A stretch of 64,000 nucleotides of DNA from Yoonia rosea (GTDB lineage Bacteria; Pseudomonadota; Alphaproteobacteria; Rhodobacterales; Rhodobacteraceae): contig NZ_FTPR01000001.1 of NCBI RefSeq assembly GCF_900156505.1, forward strand, positions 2,046,001-2,110,000, read 5' to 3'. The notes under the pieces are model-generated. The model was not told the DNA's origin. It did not search any database and saw only the letters and a program-made list of their open reading frames with translations. Made by a program: the position numbers and the translations under genes. Shown here in pieces: positions 20,856-29,346 of the stretch; the stretch's first letter is position 1; each line of letters opens with the position of its first letter.

Positions 20856-22039
20856 TGCTGGAAAACCTTTCCGCCCAACCCGCTGATAAAATTCTGGCCC
20901 TGATGGCCACCTACAAAGCAGACCCACGCACCGACAAGGTCGATCTTGGCGTCGGCGTCTACAAGGACGCGACAGGCAACACCCCCGTCATGCGTGCCGT
21001 AAAAGAGGCCGAGCGACGCATTATCGCGGATCAGACCACCAAAGCCTACACAGGGCTCGCGGGGGACCCGGAATTCAGCGCCGTGATGAAGGACCTGGTG
21101 CTGGGCGATAGTGTACCGAACGAACGCGTTGCGGCCATTGCAACCCCCGGCGGCACCGGTGCTATTCGTCAGGCGCTCGAACTGATCCGCCTTGCTGCAC
21201 CCAAAGCTACGGTCTGGCTGTCCAACCCCACGTGGCCGAACCACCCGTCGATTATCAAATACCTTGGCATGAAAATGGCCGAGTACCGCTATTTCGACAA
21301 TGACACGCGCGGTGTCGATTTCAACGGCATGATCGCGGACCTTGAAAAGGTGGCGGAAGGTGATGTCGTGCTTTTGCACGGCTGCTGTCACAACCCCACT
21401 GGCGCGAACCTCACCTATGGCCAGATGGAGCAAGTCATCGGCCTGATGCGCAAGAAAGGTGCCGTGCCTTTCGTCGACATTGCCTATCAGGGTTTTGGCG
21501 ACGGGCTTGCCGATGATGCGAAGGCCACACGCCAGATTGCCAGCAGCTTTGAGAACTGCCTGATTGCGGCGAGTTGTTCAAAGAATTTCGGCATCTACCG
21601 CGAAAGGACAGGCATTTTGATGGCGGTCACCAAGGACGCCGATCAGCAGGCCCTGACGCAGCAGAACCTGTCCTTTCTGAACCGCCAAAACTATTCCTTT
21701 CCGCCGGATCACGGGGCGCGGGTGGTCACGACGATCCTGAAAGACCCTGCGCTGCGCGCCGAATGGGAAGCAGAACTGGAGCAGACCCGCAACGGGATGC
21801 TCGCCCTGCGTCAGCAGTTGGCAGATGAGCTCAAGCGCCTCACCAACAGCGACCGTTTTGATTTCCTCGCGCACCACCGCGGCATGTTCAGCCGTCTTGG
21901 TACGACACCCGAAGTGGTCGAAAAGCTACGCGCGGATCACGGCATCTACATGGTCAGTGACAGCCGTATGAATATCGCCGGTCTGAATGCCGAGACCGTG
22001 CCTGTGCTGGCCCGCGCGATTGTGGCGGCAGGCGTATAG
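20855..22039 (+). CDS. Aspartate/aromatic amino acid aminotransferase (class I)
   Basis: 394-aa PLP-dependent aminotransferase of the AspC/TyrB branch. PLP Lys243 is in SCSKNFGIYRERTG. Other marks are GGTGAIRQALEL (phosphate-binding), HNPTG 179-183, Asp208/Tyr211 in FVDIAYQGFGDGL, and the C-terminal substrate Arg in SRMNIAGL. The start overlaps the sseA stop. Coupling to mercaptopyruvate sulfurtransferase suggests it could transaminate cysteine to mercaptopyruvate as well as aspartate or aromatic amino acids (inference). A strong terminator hairpin follows. Confidence 0.93.
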   Translation: MLENLSAQPADKILALMATYKADPRTDKVDLGVGVYKDATGNTPVMRAVKEAERRIIADQTTKAYTGLAGDPEFSAVMKDLVLGDSVPNERVAAIATPGGTGAIRQALELIRLAAPKATVWLSNPTWPNHPSIIKYLGMKMAEYRYFDNDTRGVDFNGMIADLEKVAEGDVVLLHGCCHNPTGANLTYGQMEQVIGLMRKKGAVPFVDIAYQGFGDGLADDAKATRQIASSFENCLIAASCSKNFGIYRERTGILMAVTKDADQQALTQQNLSFLNRQNYSFPPDHGARVVTTILKDPALRAEWEAELEQTRNGMLALRQQLADELKRLTNSDRFDFLAHHRGMFSRLGTTPEVVEKLRADHGIYMVSDSRMNIAGLNAETVPVLARAIVAAGV

Positions 22040-22054
22040 ACACCGTTCTGAATC

Positions 22055-22087
22055 TTGCAGGCGCAGCATGACTTGCTGCGCCTGCAA
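22055..22087 (+). terminator. Stem-loop terminator after sseA-aminotransferase operon
   Basis: Perfect 14-bp stem TTGCAGGCGCAGCA (22055-22068) pairing with 22074-22087, 5-nt loop TGACT, followed by ATT. It lies 16 nt after the aminotransferase stop. Confidence 0.85.
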
Positions 22088-22166
22088 ATTACGCTTGTGA
22101 GCCGCTACGCAATAATATACCGAACAGAGCAACCTTTAGGTAATATTCATTCGTCGAGGATCCGCC

Positions 22167-23123
22167 ATGTCATTCCGCCTGCAACCCACACCGCCCGCAC
22201 GTCCGAACCGCTGCCAGTTGTTCGGCCCTGGTTCGAACACCAAGCTTTTCGAAAAGATGGCGGCAAGTGCGGCGGATGTGATCAACCTTGACCTTGAGGA
22301 CAGCGTGTCCCCCTCGGACAAGGACGCAGCGCGGGCCAATGTGATCAAGGCCATCAACGAGGTCGACTGGAACACAAAATACCTCTCGGTGCGGATCAAC
22401 GGCCTTGATACGCCTTACTGGTACAAAGACGTCGTCGATGTGCTGGAACAGGCCGGTGACCGGCTTGACCAGATCATGATCCCGAAGGTCGGCTGTGCTG
22501 CGGATGTTTACGCCGTCGATGCACTTGTCACCGCAATCGAGGCTGCAAAGGGACGCGCCAAGCGGATCAGCTTTGAGGTGATCATCGAATCAGCGGCTGG
22601 TATCGCCCATGTTGAAGAGATTGCCGCCAGTTCGCCGCGCATGGCCGCGATGAGCCTTGGGGCCGCTGATTTTGCGGCCTCGATGGGGATGCAGACAACA
22701 GGCATTGGTGGCACACAGGAAAATTATTACATGCTCCATGGCGACACGCGGCATTATTCCGACCCGTGGCACTGGGCGCAGACGGCCATCGTCGCGGCCT
22801 GCCGCACACATGGTGTGTTGCCCGTCGATGGACCATTCGGTGATTTCAGCGATGACGAGGGCTACCGCGCACAGGCGCAGCGGTCGGCGACGCTGGGCAT
22901 GGTCGGCAAATGGGCGATTCACCCCAAACAGATCGCATTGGCAAATGAAGTGTTTACGCCGTCGGACGAAGCCGTGGCCGAGGCGCGCGAAATCCTTGCC
23001 GCGATGGAAGACGCCAAAGCACGTGGTGAAGGCGCGACCGTCTATAAAGGCCGACTTGTCGATATAGCCTCGATCAAACAAGCCGAAGTGATTGTGCGCC
23101 AGTCCGAGATGATCGCGGGCTGA
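22167..23123 (+). CDS. mcl1: L-malyl-CoA / beta-methylmalyl-CoA lyase
   Basis: 318-aa HpcH/HpaI (CitE-like) aldolase. It cleaves beta-methylmalyl-CoA to glyoxylate plus propionyl-CoA, and malyl-CoA to acetyl-CoA plus glyoxylate, in the ethylmalonyl-CoA pathway. The N-terminus MSFRLQPTPPARPNRCQLFG closely matches my memory of the Rhodobacter enzyme. Metal/CoA residues lie in INLDLEDSVSPSDK, SFEVIIESAAGI and GAADFAASMGMQ. GAGGA precedes the start. It stands alone with its own promoter region after the upstream terminator; the other pathway enzymes are not in the window. Presence suggests acetate-unit assimilation without isocitrate lyase (inference). Confidence 0.93.
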   Translation: MSFRLQPTPPARPNRCQLFGPGSNTKLFEKMAASAADVINLDLEDSVSPSDKDAARANVIKAINEVDWNTKYLSVRINGLDTPYWYKDVVDVLEQAGDRLDQIMIPKVGCAADVYAVDALVTAIEAAKGRAKRISFEVIIESAAGIAHVEEIAASSPRMAAMSLGAADFAASMGMQTTGIGGTQENYYMLHGDTRHYSDPWHWAQTAIVAACRTHGVLPVDGPFGDFSDDEGYRAQAQRSATLGMVGKWAIHPKQIALANEVFTPSDEAVAEAREILAAMEDAKARGEGATVYKGRLVDIASIKQAEVIVRQSEMIAG

Positions 23124-23132
23124 CGCGTTTCT

Positions 23133-23558
23133 TTACTGCCCGGCCAGTTTCAGCTGACCTGCTTCAAAGGCGCGGCGGCAATCTGTGGCATCGCGCATGA
23201 TGTCGTCTTGCAGCAGGGGTGTCGTCGTCATGCCGGGACCTTCGAAACGCATGTCATCGCATTCGTTGTCATTCGACCATTCGCCGGCATCATTCCCAAA
23301 ATCAATGGTGCCGTCAGATGACACACCTGCAAGCCGCAAATTGCCGGCCTCATATGCCGTCCGACAATCTGTGGCGTCTGCCAAAACGTCCTCTTGCAAA
23401 AGAGGGGTCGAGGTCAGACCAGGACCAGTAAAGCGCCCGTCATCACATTCGCCATCATTGGCCCATTGGCTGCTGTCATCGCCAAAGTTGATTGATTGGG
23501 CCTGCGCTGGTGCAGTCAAACCAAGCAAGACGGCGGCCGTTACGGTCAAAATTCGCAT
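23133..23558 (-). CDS. Secreted protein with two tandem 56-residue repeats, unknown function
   Basis: 141 aa. A signal peptide (residues 1-21, ending PAQAQ) precedes two near-identical repeats at about 23-78 and 85-140 (period 62). Each repeat has (I)(N/D)FG-DD/ND ... ECDD-RF-GPG ... TPLLQ-D ... DATDCR, with two cysteines, probably one disulfide per repeat, and several acidic residues that could bind a cation. No enzyme motif is recognised. ATG at 23558 has AGAGG upstream. It is convergent with mcl1 and divergent from accA (148 bp between starts). Likely periplasmic; function unknown. Confidence 0.8.
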   Translation of the reverse strand: MRILTVTAAVLLGLTAPAQAQSINFGDDSSQWANDGECDDGRFTGPGLTSTPLLQEDVLADATDCRTAYEAGNLRLAGVSSDGTIDFGNDAGEWSNDNECDDMRFEGPGMTTTPLLQDDIMRDATDCRRAFEAGQLKLAGQ

Positions 23559-23706
23559 TGTATATCCTCTTGTGCGACAAATTGGCACAATGATGCGATG
23601 ACCCTCCGCGTATTGCAAATGGCAATATTATGGCAATCCGCTGCCGTTGCACTTGATCAAACCATGCGCCATATAACGATAACCGCATGCACAAGGCTTG
23701 GATTTC

Positions 23707-24669
23707 ATGACGCAATACCTCGATTTTGAAAAACCGCTCGCAGAGATTGAAGGCAAAGCCGAAGAGCTGCGCGCGATGGCCCGCGAAAATCCCGAGATGG
23801 ACGTCCAGAAAGAAGCCTCTGCGCTGGACAAAAAGGCCAATGACCTGCTGAAATCCCTTTATGCGGACCTGACACCATGGCGGAAATGTCAGGTCGCCCG
23901 TCACCCCGAACGGCCGCATTGCAAAGACTATATCGAGGCGCTTTTCACCGAATACACCCCGCTGGCCGGTGACCGCAACTTTGCCGACGATCTGTCCGTG
24001 ATGGGCGGTTTGGCGCGTCTGAATGGCATTCCAGTCATGGTGATCGGCCATGAAAAAGGCAACGACACCAAATCACGCATCGAACGCAATTTTGGCATGG
24101 CACGCCCAGAAGGGTACCGCAAAGCGATCCGTCTGATGTCCTTGGCAGACCGTTTCGGCCTGCCTGTCATTACACTGGTCGATACCCCCGGTGCCTACCC
24201 CGGCAAAGGCGCGGAAGAACGCGGCCAGTCCGAGGCGATTGCGCGGTCAACAGAGAAGTGTCTGGAACTGAAAGTACCGCTGATCAGCGTCGTGATCGGC
24301 GAAGGCGGGTCTGGCGGTGCGGTCGCATTTGCCTCGGCCAACCGTGTCGCGATGTTGCAGCATTCGATCTACTCGGTCATCAGCCCCGAAGGCTGTGCGT
24401 CAATCCTTTGGAAAGACGCCGACAAAATGCGTGAGGCAGCCGAGGCGCTGCGCCTGACGTCCGAAGACCTGCACGAATTGGGCATCTGCGACCGGATCAT
24501 CCCCGAACCTTCGGGCGGCGCGCATCGCCACCGCGATGAGGCGATTGCGGCCGTTGGCGAGGCGCTGATCACCATGCTGAACGAATTGCGCAGTCTGTCG
24601 GGCGATAAACTCCGCGCAGACCGTCGCAACAAGTACCTCGCCTTGGGTGCAAAGGGTCTTGCTGCATAA
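23707..24669 (+). CDS. accA: Acetyl-CoA carboxylase carboxyltransferase subunit alpha
   Basis: 320-aa alpha subunit of the carboxyltransferase that makes malonyl-CoA for fatty-acid synthesis. The N-terminal helix region ([20 protein letters not shown]) and the crotonase-like core with [19 protein letters not shown] and [13 protein letters not shown] (CoA/oxyanion site) are complete. ATG at 23707 is the family start ([10 protein letters not shown]). The partner accD is elsewhere, as usual. An M50-type protease gene begins with GTG directly at the base after this stop, so they share a transcript. Confidence 0.97.
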   Translation: MTQYLDFEKPLAEIEGKAEELRAMARENPEMDVQKEASALDKKANDLLKSLYADLTPWRKCQVARHPERPHCKDYIEALFTEYTPLAGDRNFADDLSVMGGLARLNGIPVMVIGHEKGNDTKSRIERNFGMARPEGYRKAIRLMSLADRFGLPVITLVDTPGAYPGKGAEERGQSEAIARSTEKCLELKVPLISVVIGEGGSGGAVAFASANRVAMLQHSIYSVISPEGCASILWKDADKMREAAEALRLTSEDLHELGICDRIIPEPSGGAHRHRDEAIAAVGEALITMLNELRSLSGDKLRADRRNKYLALGAKGLAA

Positions 24670-25341
24670 GTGGCTTTGCTGCGTGGACATTGGCAGCTTC
24701 TGGCGCTGACCGCAGCGGTGTTTGTGTTGTGGCAAACGCCGGCGGTTGTGCCTTTGAAAGTGCTGATCGTCTTTTTTCACGAGGCATCACACGCGATTGC
24801 AACGCTCCTGACCGGTGGCGATGTTGTCAGCCTCTCGGTATCGCCTGACCAAGGCGGCCTTGTGATCAGCCGAGGCGGCAACCGATTCGTCACGCTGACG
24901 GCGGGATATCTGGGTTCACTGGTCATTGGTGTTGCCCTTTTGCTGGCTGCAACGCGCACAGCGGCAGACCGTAAGGTCATGGCGCTTTGCGGCGTGGTCA
25001 CGCTAGTCATCGCAGGCCTTTATGTCCGCGACCTGTTCGCACTGGCGTTTTGCGTGGGCATGGGGGCCGCCATGCTGCTGATGGCACGGTTTCTGGGCCA
25101 CAATGCGAATGACCTGGCACTGCGTGTCATCGGTTTGACCAGCATGATCTACGTGCCCTACGACATCTTCAGCGATACGATTGCCCGCGCGAACCTGCGC
25201 TCTGATGCGCGGATGCTGGCAGAAGAATTCGGCGGCACCACGATGATGTGGGGCGGGCTTTGGTTGATCGTCAGTCTTGCGGTGATCGCGTGGTGTCTAC
25301 GCAGAGGCTTGGGCCGCAACAGCAATCTTAAATTGCGCTGA
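24670..25341 (+). CDS. M50-like membrane metalloprotease homologue
   Basis: 223-aa membrane protein with about six hydrophobic segments. The zinc-protease motif His37-Glu-Ala-Ser-His41 lies in a membrane segment (VLIVFFHEASHAIATLLTGG), as in the M50B-like (PF13398) group. A second zinc ligand may be the Asp in YVPYDIFSDT near residue 165. The start is GTG immediately after the accA stop with no gap, implying translational coupling. It is convergent with the PPOX gene with no spacer. The substrate is unknown; related proteins are annotated as M50 peptidases without proven targets. Confidence 0.78.
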   Translation: MALLRGHWQLLALTAAVFVLWQTPAVVPLKVLIVFFHEASHAIATLLTGGDVVSLSVSPDQGGLVISRGGNRFVTLTAGYLGSLVIGVALLLAATRTAADRKVMALCGVVTLVIAGLYVRDLFALAFCVGMGAAMLLMARFLGHNANDLALRVIGLTSMIYVPYDIFSDTIARANLRSDARMLAEEFGGTTMMWGGLWLIVSLAVIAWCLRRGLGRNSNLKLR

Positions 25342-25953
25342 CTACCACATGGTATCAGCGGCACGTGCGGACCAGCCAGCATCATAATCCGCACCGTCAA
25401 AACCGGCTTCCTGCTCGGCCAGTAGATCGCCAACGCTGGGCAAACCCGCACTCTCATCATCCGCCGTCCACAGACGCGCACGCATCAGGGCCCGCGCGCA
25501 TTGGCTATAGACCTCGGCAACAGTAATCACGACTGCGCTGCGCGGCTGGTGGGTCTTTTGGTTAAACCGGCCAATCAAGTCAGGATCAACCGAGACAACC
25601 GCCGTGCCATTCACGCGGATCACATTGTTTGAACCGGGCACCATGAACAACAGACTGATCCGTCCGTCTGCCACGATATTGCGGAGCGTATCTATCCGGT
25701 TGTTGCCGCGCCAATCCGGCAGCAACAGCGTCTTGCTGTCCAAGACCTGCACCACCGGGCCATCATCGCCACGGGGGCTGCCATCCGTGCCCTCCGGCCC
25801 GACGGTGGAAACAATGCATAGACGCGATGCCATGATCCACTTGCGATAAAGAGGGGTCAGCTGTGGGGCGACCTTGATCAGCGAGGCCTTGCCGGGTGTG
25901 CCATAGAGCGCCTCAAGTGCGGCCACATCCGCGACGACATGATCAGCCATCAA
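25342..25953 (-). CDS. Pyridoxamine-phosphate-oxidase-fold FMN protein
   Basis: 203-aa split-barrel flavin-binding protein of the MSMEG_1061-type PPOX group. Seen: WIMASRLCIVSTVGPEGTDGSPRGD (the first 20 define the FMN strand), LLLPDWRGNNRIDTLRNI, and VIRVNGTAVVS. The C-terminus (SQCARALMRARLW) matches the usual end of this group. It is last in the minus-strand ftsE-ftsX-plsC-PPOX operon, and its start overlaps the end of plsC by 11 bp. Probably an FMN-dependent oxidase or reductase; the substrate is unknown. Confidence 0.82.
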   Translation of the reverse strand: MMADHVVADVAALEALYGTPGKASLIKVAPQLTPLYRKWIMASRLCIVSTVGPEGTDGSPRGDDGPVVQVLDSKTLLLPDWRGNNRIDTLRNIVADGRISLLFMVPGSNNVIRVNGTAVVSVDPDLIGRFNQKTHQPRSAVVITVAEVYSQCARALMRARLWTADDESAGLPSVGDLLAEQEAGFDGADYDAGWSARAADTMW

Positions 25954-26671
25954 ATCCGGCTTCTTTATTCAGCCGGTCAGAGGCCGTCTCGATCTCATCC
26001 TCAAGGCGGCGCATGAATTCCGCCACCTCCAACCCCGGTTCAATCCGCGGCAAAAATTCAAAGACTGCCGTCCCCTGTTTGCGCATGACCCCACGCTTGG
26101 GCCAGAACACGCCGACGTTGGTCGCAACCGGCACCACCGGTTGGCCCAATTCACGGTAGAGCGCGCCGGTCCCGATTTTGTAAGGCGCTTTCACCCCCGG
26201 GGCGATGCGCGTTCCTTGGGGGTAGATAATCAGCTGACCGGCGCGCGCACGGCCAGCCTGCACATCGGCCACCATCTGCTTGATCGCCACACCACGTTTG
26301 CCGCGGTCGACAGGAATACAGCCGATCCGCAGACCGAATTGGCCGATAATCGGTGCATATTTCAGGATGGCCTTGAAAATGAATTTGCCGCGCGGCATCG
26401 CGCCATAGATCATGAGCACATCCAGAAAAGACTGGTGCTTGGGGGCGACCATGACCTCGTCACTGGGCGGTTCACCCCTGATTTCGCATTTCAGACCGAT
26501 CATCCAGCCTGCGCTCCAGCGAATGTAGCGGCAATAGGCATGACAGGCCGCGACAGCACCGTCTGCCGATATGATCGCCGCGGGTGTATAGATGACCCCG
26601 ACGACCAGCATCGCCACATACATCTGAATATTGAAGATCAGCGAGCGGACCCACTGGATAGCATTGCTCAT
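25943..26671 (-). CDS. plsC: 1-acyl-sn-glycerol-3-phosphate acyltransferase
   Basis: 242-aa membrane-bound acyltransferase that makes phosphatidic acid from lysophosphatidic acid. Block I His79-x4-Asp84 is in APKHQSFLDVL. The glycerol-phosphate-binding block appears as YPQGTR, with Gln for the usual Glu, a variant seen in alphaproteobacterial homologues as I recall. An N-terminal membrane segment spans about 10-30. ATG at 26671 has GAGGGAG upstream; an in-phase extension of 31 residues has no family match. The start overlaps the ftsX stop by 4 bp, linking membrane-lipid synthesis with division genes. Confidence 0.9.
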   Translation of the reverse strand: MSNAIQWVRSLIFNIQMYVAMLVVGVIYTPAAIISADGAVAACHAYCRYIRWSAGWMIGLKCEIRGEPPSDEVMVAPKHQSFLDVLMIYGAMPRGKFIFKAILKYAPIIGQFGLRIGCIPVDRGKRGVAIKQMVADVQAGRARAGQLIIYPQGTRIAPGVKAPYKIGTGALYRELGQPVVPVATNVGVFWPKRGVMRKQGTAVFEFLPRIEPGLEVAEFMRRLEDEIETASDRLNKEAGFDG

Positions 26672-27561
26672 GTTTGCTCCCTCAATCTGCGGAACGCCGC
26701 CGCGCGGGTCGCAAAGAAGGCAACAATTGCAGCCAGAACAGGGATCAGCAAGGGCCAAACCCATTCAGCACCTTCAAAGCCGACACCCAGCAGAAGGCTA
26801 CTGGTCGCATCGCCTTGCGGCATCAGGGACACAACGCCCAACCCGATCAGCATCCCCACCAATGCGCCCCCGGCCGCCCGCAGCGTGAAACGGCGGACAA
26901 AGGCGCGAGCGATATAGGCATCCTTGGCCCCCACCAACCGCAAAACCGCGATGATCCGCGCATTGGCAGCCAGTGCGGCTTGCGCGGCGAGGGTAATCAT
27001 TGCCGCCACAGTCCCGCCGATCAGCACGATGACCGCCCAACCGATCAGCCGCACACGTGCCGCCGCATCCAGCAACGGCGCACGCCAAGCGGTATGGTCA
27101 TCAAGGATTGCGCCAGGCACTTGCGCGGACAGACGCGCACGCAAACCTTCAACATCAAAGTCGTCCCTATCAGTCACGATCTCGATCAACTGTGGCACAG
27201 GCAGCGCATCAAGCGGCAGGTCGGGCCCGAACCAGGGTTCAAGCAGGGCCAGTTGTTCATCCTGCGACAAGGCCCGCACACGCCTGACCCCCGGTGTCGT
27301 CTCCAGCACATCCAGCGCCGAAAGCAAAAGCGCATCCGCCGTGGCGGGATCAGCGGGCAAACGCAACGTTGCCGACTGGGCCAGATCGGCGGCCCAGAGG
27401 CTTGCCACACGATTGGTGGTGAAAGACACAGCAAGCGTGATCACCGCAAGAAACGCCATCACCGCCGCCACGAAAACCGTCAATCGCACAGTCATGCCGG
27501 TCTGCGGCACCGCGCGGTCCGCCTGCGGATCGCCCAACATCAATTCCAGCAGGGCCTTCAT
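26668..27561 (-). CDS. ftsX: Cell division protein FtsX
   Basis: 297-aa permease-like protein with an N-terminal cytoplasmic tail, TM1 (about 26-48), a periplasmic region (about 50-170), and three TM segments in the last 130 residues. The conserved GAKDAYIARAFVRRFTLRA lies between TM2 and TM3. With FtsE it forms the FtsEX complex, which activates periplasmic wall hydrolases at the septum. It overlaps ftsE upstream and plsC downstream by 4 bp each. No hydrolase or EnvC-like activator is adjacent. Confidence 0.88.
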   Translation of the reverse strand: MKALLELMLGDPQADRAVPQTGMTVRLTVFVAAVMAFLAVITLAVSFTTNRVASLWAADLAQSATLRLPADPATADALLLSALDVLETTPGVRRVRALSQDEQLALLEPWFGPDLPLDALPVPQLIEIVTDRDDFDVEGLRARLSAQVPGAILDDHTAWRAPLLDAAARVRLIGWAVIVLIGGTVAAMITLAAQAALAANARIIAVLRLVGAKDAYIARAFVRRFTLRAAGGALVGMLIGLGVVSLMPQGDATSSLLLGVGFEGAEWVWPLLIPVLAAIVAFFATRAAAFRRLREQT

Positions 27562-28232
27562 AGCTCGGCCCCTGCCTGCACAAGCTGGCCATCCTTAAGA
27601 CGCAATACACGTGCGCTGATATCGGACTTGGCCGCGCGGATCATCGCCAGATCATGGGTCGCAATCAGGATTGTCTTTCCCATTTTGTTGAGTTCGATCA
27701 GCAGGCTCAGCAAGCGCTGCGACATTTCCCAATCAACATTGCCCGTGGGCTCGTCCGCAATAATCACATCGGGCGACACAATCACCGCCCGCGCAAGTGC
27801 CGCGCGCTGGCGTTCTCCGCCTGAGAGCTCGGGTGGCCGCTGGTTGGCCTGTGGCCCCAACCCCACCCAATTCAATAGCTCCGGCAGGTTCTGCGCGGCT
27901 TCATGCCCACGTCCCGACACGGTCAGAGGCAATGCGATATTCTCGGCAATGCTCAGATGATCCAGAAACTGGCAGTCCTGATGCACCACGCCGATGCGCC
28001 GGCGGGACATTGCCACCTCATCACGGTTCAGGGCGCCGGCGTCTTGGCCGAAAACGCGAACTTTGCCTTTGTTTGCCCGCAAATCCGCATAGCAGAGACG
28101 CAACAATGTAGTTTTTCCCGCACCTGACGGTCCCGTCAAAAAATGGAATGAACCGGGCGCAAGTGTCAGGGATATATGGGAAAAAAGCGTCTGACCACCA
28201 TATCCGTATGAGACGTTCTCTAATTCGATCAC
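27558..28232 (-). CDS. ftsE: Cell division ATP-binding protein FtsE
   Basis: 224-aa ABC ATPase. Walker A is GPSGAGKTT (residues 34-42), the Q-loop is in GVVHQDCQFLDHL, the signature is LSGGERQRAALARA, Walker B is VIIADEPTGNVD, and the switch His is in IATHD. It drives FtsX. GTG at 28232 is chosen: it gives the standard N-terminus (MIELENVSYGYGG) with GGAAGAA upstream, while an in-phase extension has no match. First gene of the ftsE-ftsX-plsC-PPOX operon, divergent from the zinc-ribbon gene. Confidence 0.93.
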   Translation of the reverse strand: MIELENVSYGYGGQTLFSHISLTLAPGSFHFLTGPSGAGKTTLLRLCYADLRANKGKVRVFGQDAGALNRDEVAMSRRRIGVVHQDCQFLDHLSIAENIALPLTVSGRGHEAAQNLPELLNWVGLGPQANQRPPELSGGERQRAALARAVIVSPDVIIADEPTGNVDWEMSQRLLSLLIELNKMGKTILIATHDLAMIRAAKSDISARVLRLKDGQLVQAGAEL

Positions 28233-28401
28233 GGTTCTTCCTCTGGCACTACACAGCTCTTCTGCCCAAATCTGCAACAGGTTTCAATGACCGCGCACAC
28301 CTGCATGCGCAAAACCTTTGCGTTTGGCGCAGTGGTTGATAAATTGAGGTCGGTGACAACAATAAGCTCTTAAACCACCGGGCAGGCAAAAGGAATTTAA
28401 C

Positions 28402-29301
28402 ATGAGGCTGATTTGCCCCAATTGCGAAGCGCAGTACGAGGTCTCGGATGATGCGATTCCTCCGGGCGGGCGCGATGTCCAATGTTCGAATTGCCAACTG
28501 TCGTGGTTCCAGACTGAAAAACCAACCGTGCCGGGGCGCACGCCACTGAGGCTGAGCAACGACCAAGAGCCTGAAGATGCCGCGCCCAATTCGGTGGCAG
28601 AGCCAGAACCCGAAGCGACGGCAGAAATGCCCGAAGACTACGCGCAAAGCTTTGTTGACGAAATCGCTTCGGAAGTCCCACAAACTGCGCAAGAGCCAAA
28701 GCCCGCCCCGAAAACATCGACTGCGCCGCCCGAGCCGATGCGCCGACAACTTGACAATGCTGTCGCAAATATACTGCGCGAAGAGGCGGCGCTTGGCACG
28801 GCTGCAATTGCAGCTACCCCAAAGGCGCAAAGCCCTGTCGCAAACCCGCCGGCAACCGAAACGCCCAAACCTGCGGCGCCTGTTGCAGCTGACGAAACCC
28901 GTCAGCGCATCGCCATGATGACCGCTGAAGAGGGTGGCATCCGCAGCGGAACAAAAACTAGCACGGCAAAAGGCGACACAGCGAATGCCGACGAAGCGCA
29001 CCTGCGGACGGTCCCCTCGATCAACGAGATCAACGCCACTCTGCGCGCCCGTGCACAGGCAAATGATGCGTCAGGGCTGACCGAGGCAGAAAAGATCGAA
29101 GCCGTTGAGCGAAAAGGTTTCCGGCGCGGGTTCTTCTGGGTGCTACTCTTGATGATCCTCGCGATCCTGCCTTACGTCTTTGCGGATCAAATCACCGAGC
29201 ACCTGCCGCAGACAACCGAGTTTATGGCATCATATGTGATGACCGTCGATCAACTGCGCCTGTCGCTTAGCGAAACGGTGGAAGGTTTTATGGCAGAGTA
29301 A
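28402..29301 (+). CDS. Zinc-ribbon membrane protein (MJ0042-type)
   Basis: 299 aa. The N-terminal MJ0042/zinc-ribbon has Cys5-x2-Cys8 ... Cys28-x2-Cys31. A long low-complexity linker rich in Pro, Ala and Glu (about 40-200) follows, then one predicted membrane segment (about 240-258, FWVLLLMILAILPYVFA) and a short C-terminal tail. It is a single-pass protein with a cytoplasmic zinc finger. The gene is divergent from ftsE with 169 bp between starts. I recall this arrangement as conserved next to ftsEX in Rhodobacteraceae. A role in division or envelope control is only suggested by location. Confidence 0.8.
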   Translation: MRLICPNCEAQYEVSDDAIPPGGRDVQCSNCQLSWFQTEKPTVPGRTPLRLSNDQEPEDAAPNSVAEPEPEATAEMPEDYAQSFVDEIASEVPQTAQEPKPAPKTSTAPPEPMRRQLDNAVANILREEAALGTAAIAATPKAQSPVANPPATETPKPAAPVAADETRQRIAMMTAEEGGIRSGTKTSTAKGDTANADEAHLRTVPSINEINATLRARAQANDASGLTEAEKIEAVERKGFRRGFFWVLLLMILAILPYVFADQITEHLPQTTEFMASYVMTVDQLRLSLSETVEGFMAE

Positions 29302-29346
29302 CCTGCCACGCCACACCTTTTATACAGATGAATGCTGGTTGCTGAT

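Noticed and set aside
26674..27960. 428-aa antisense frame over ftsX and ftsE
   Set aside because: Lies across two well-supported genes and has no motif.
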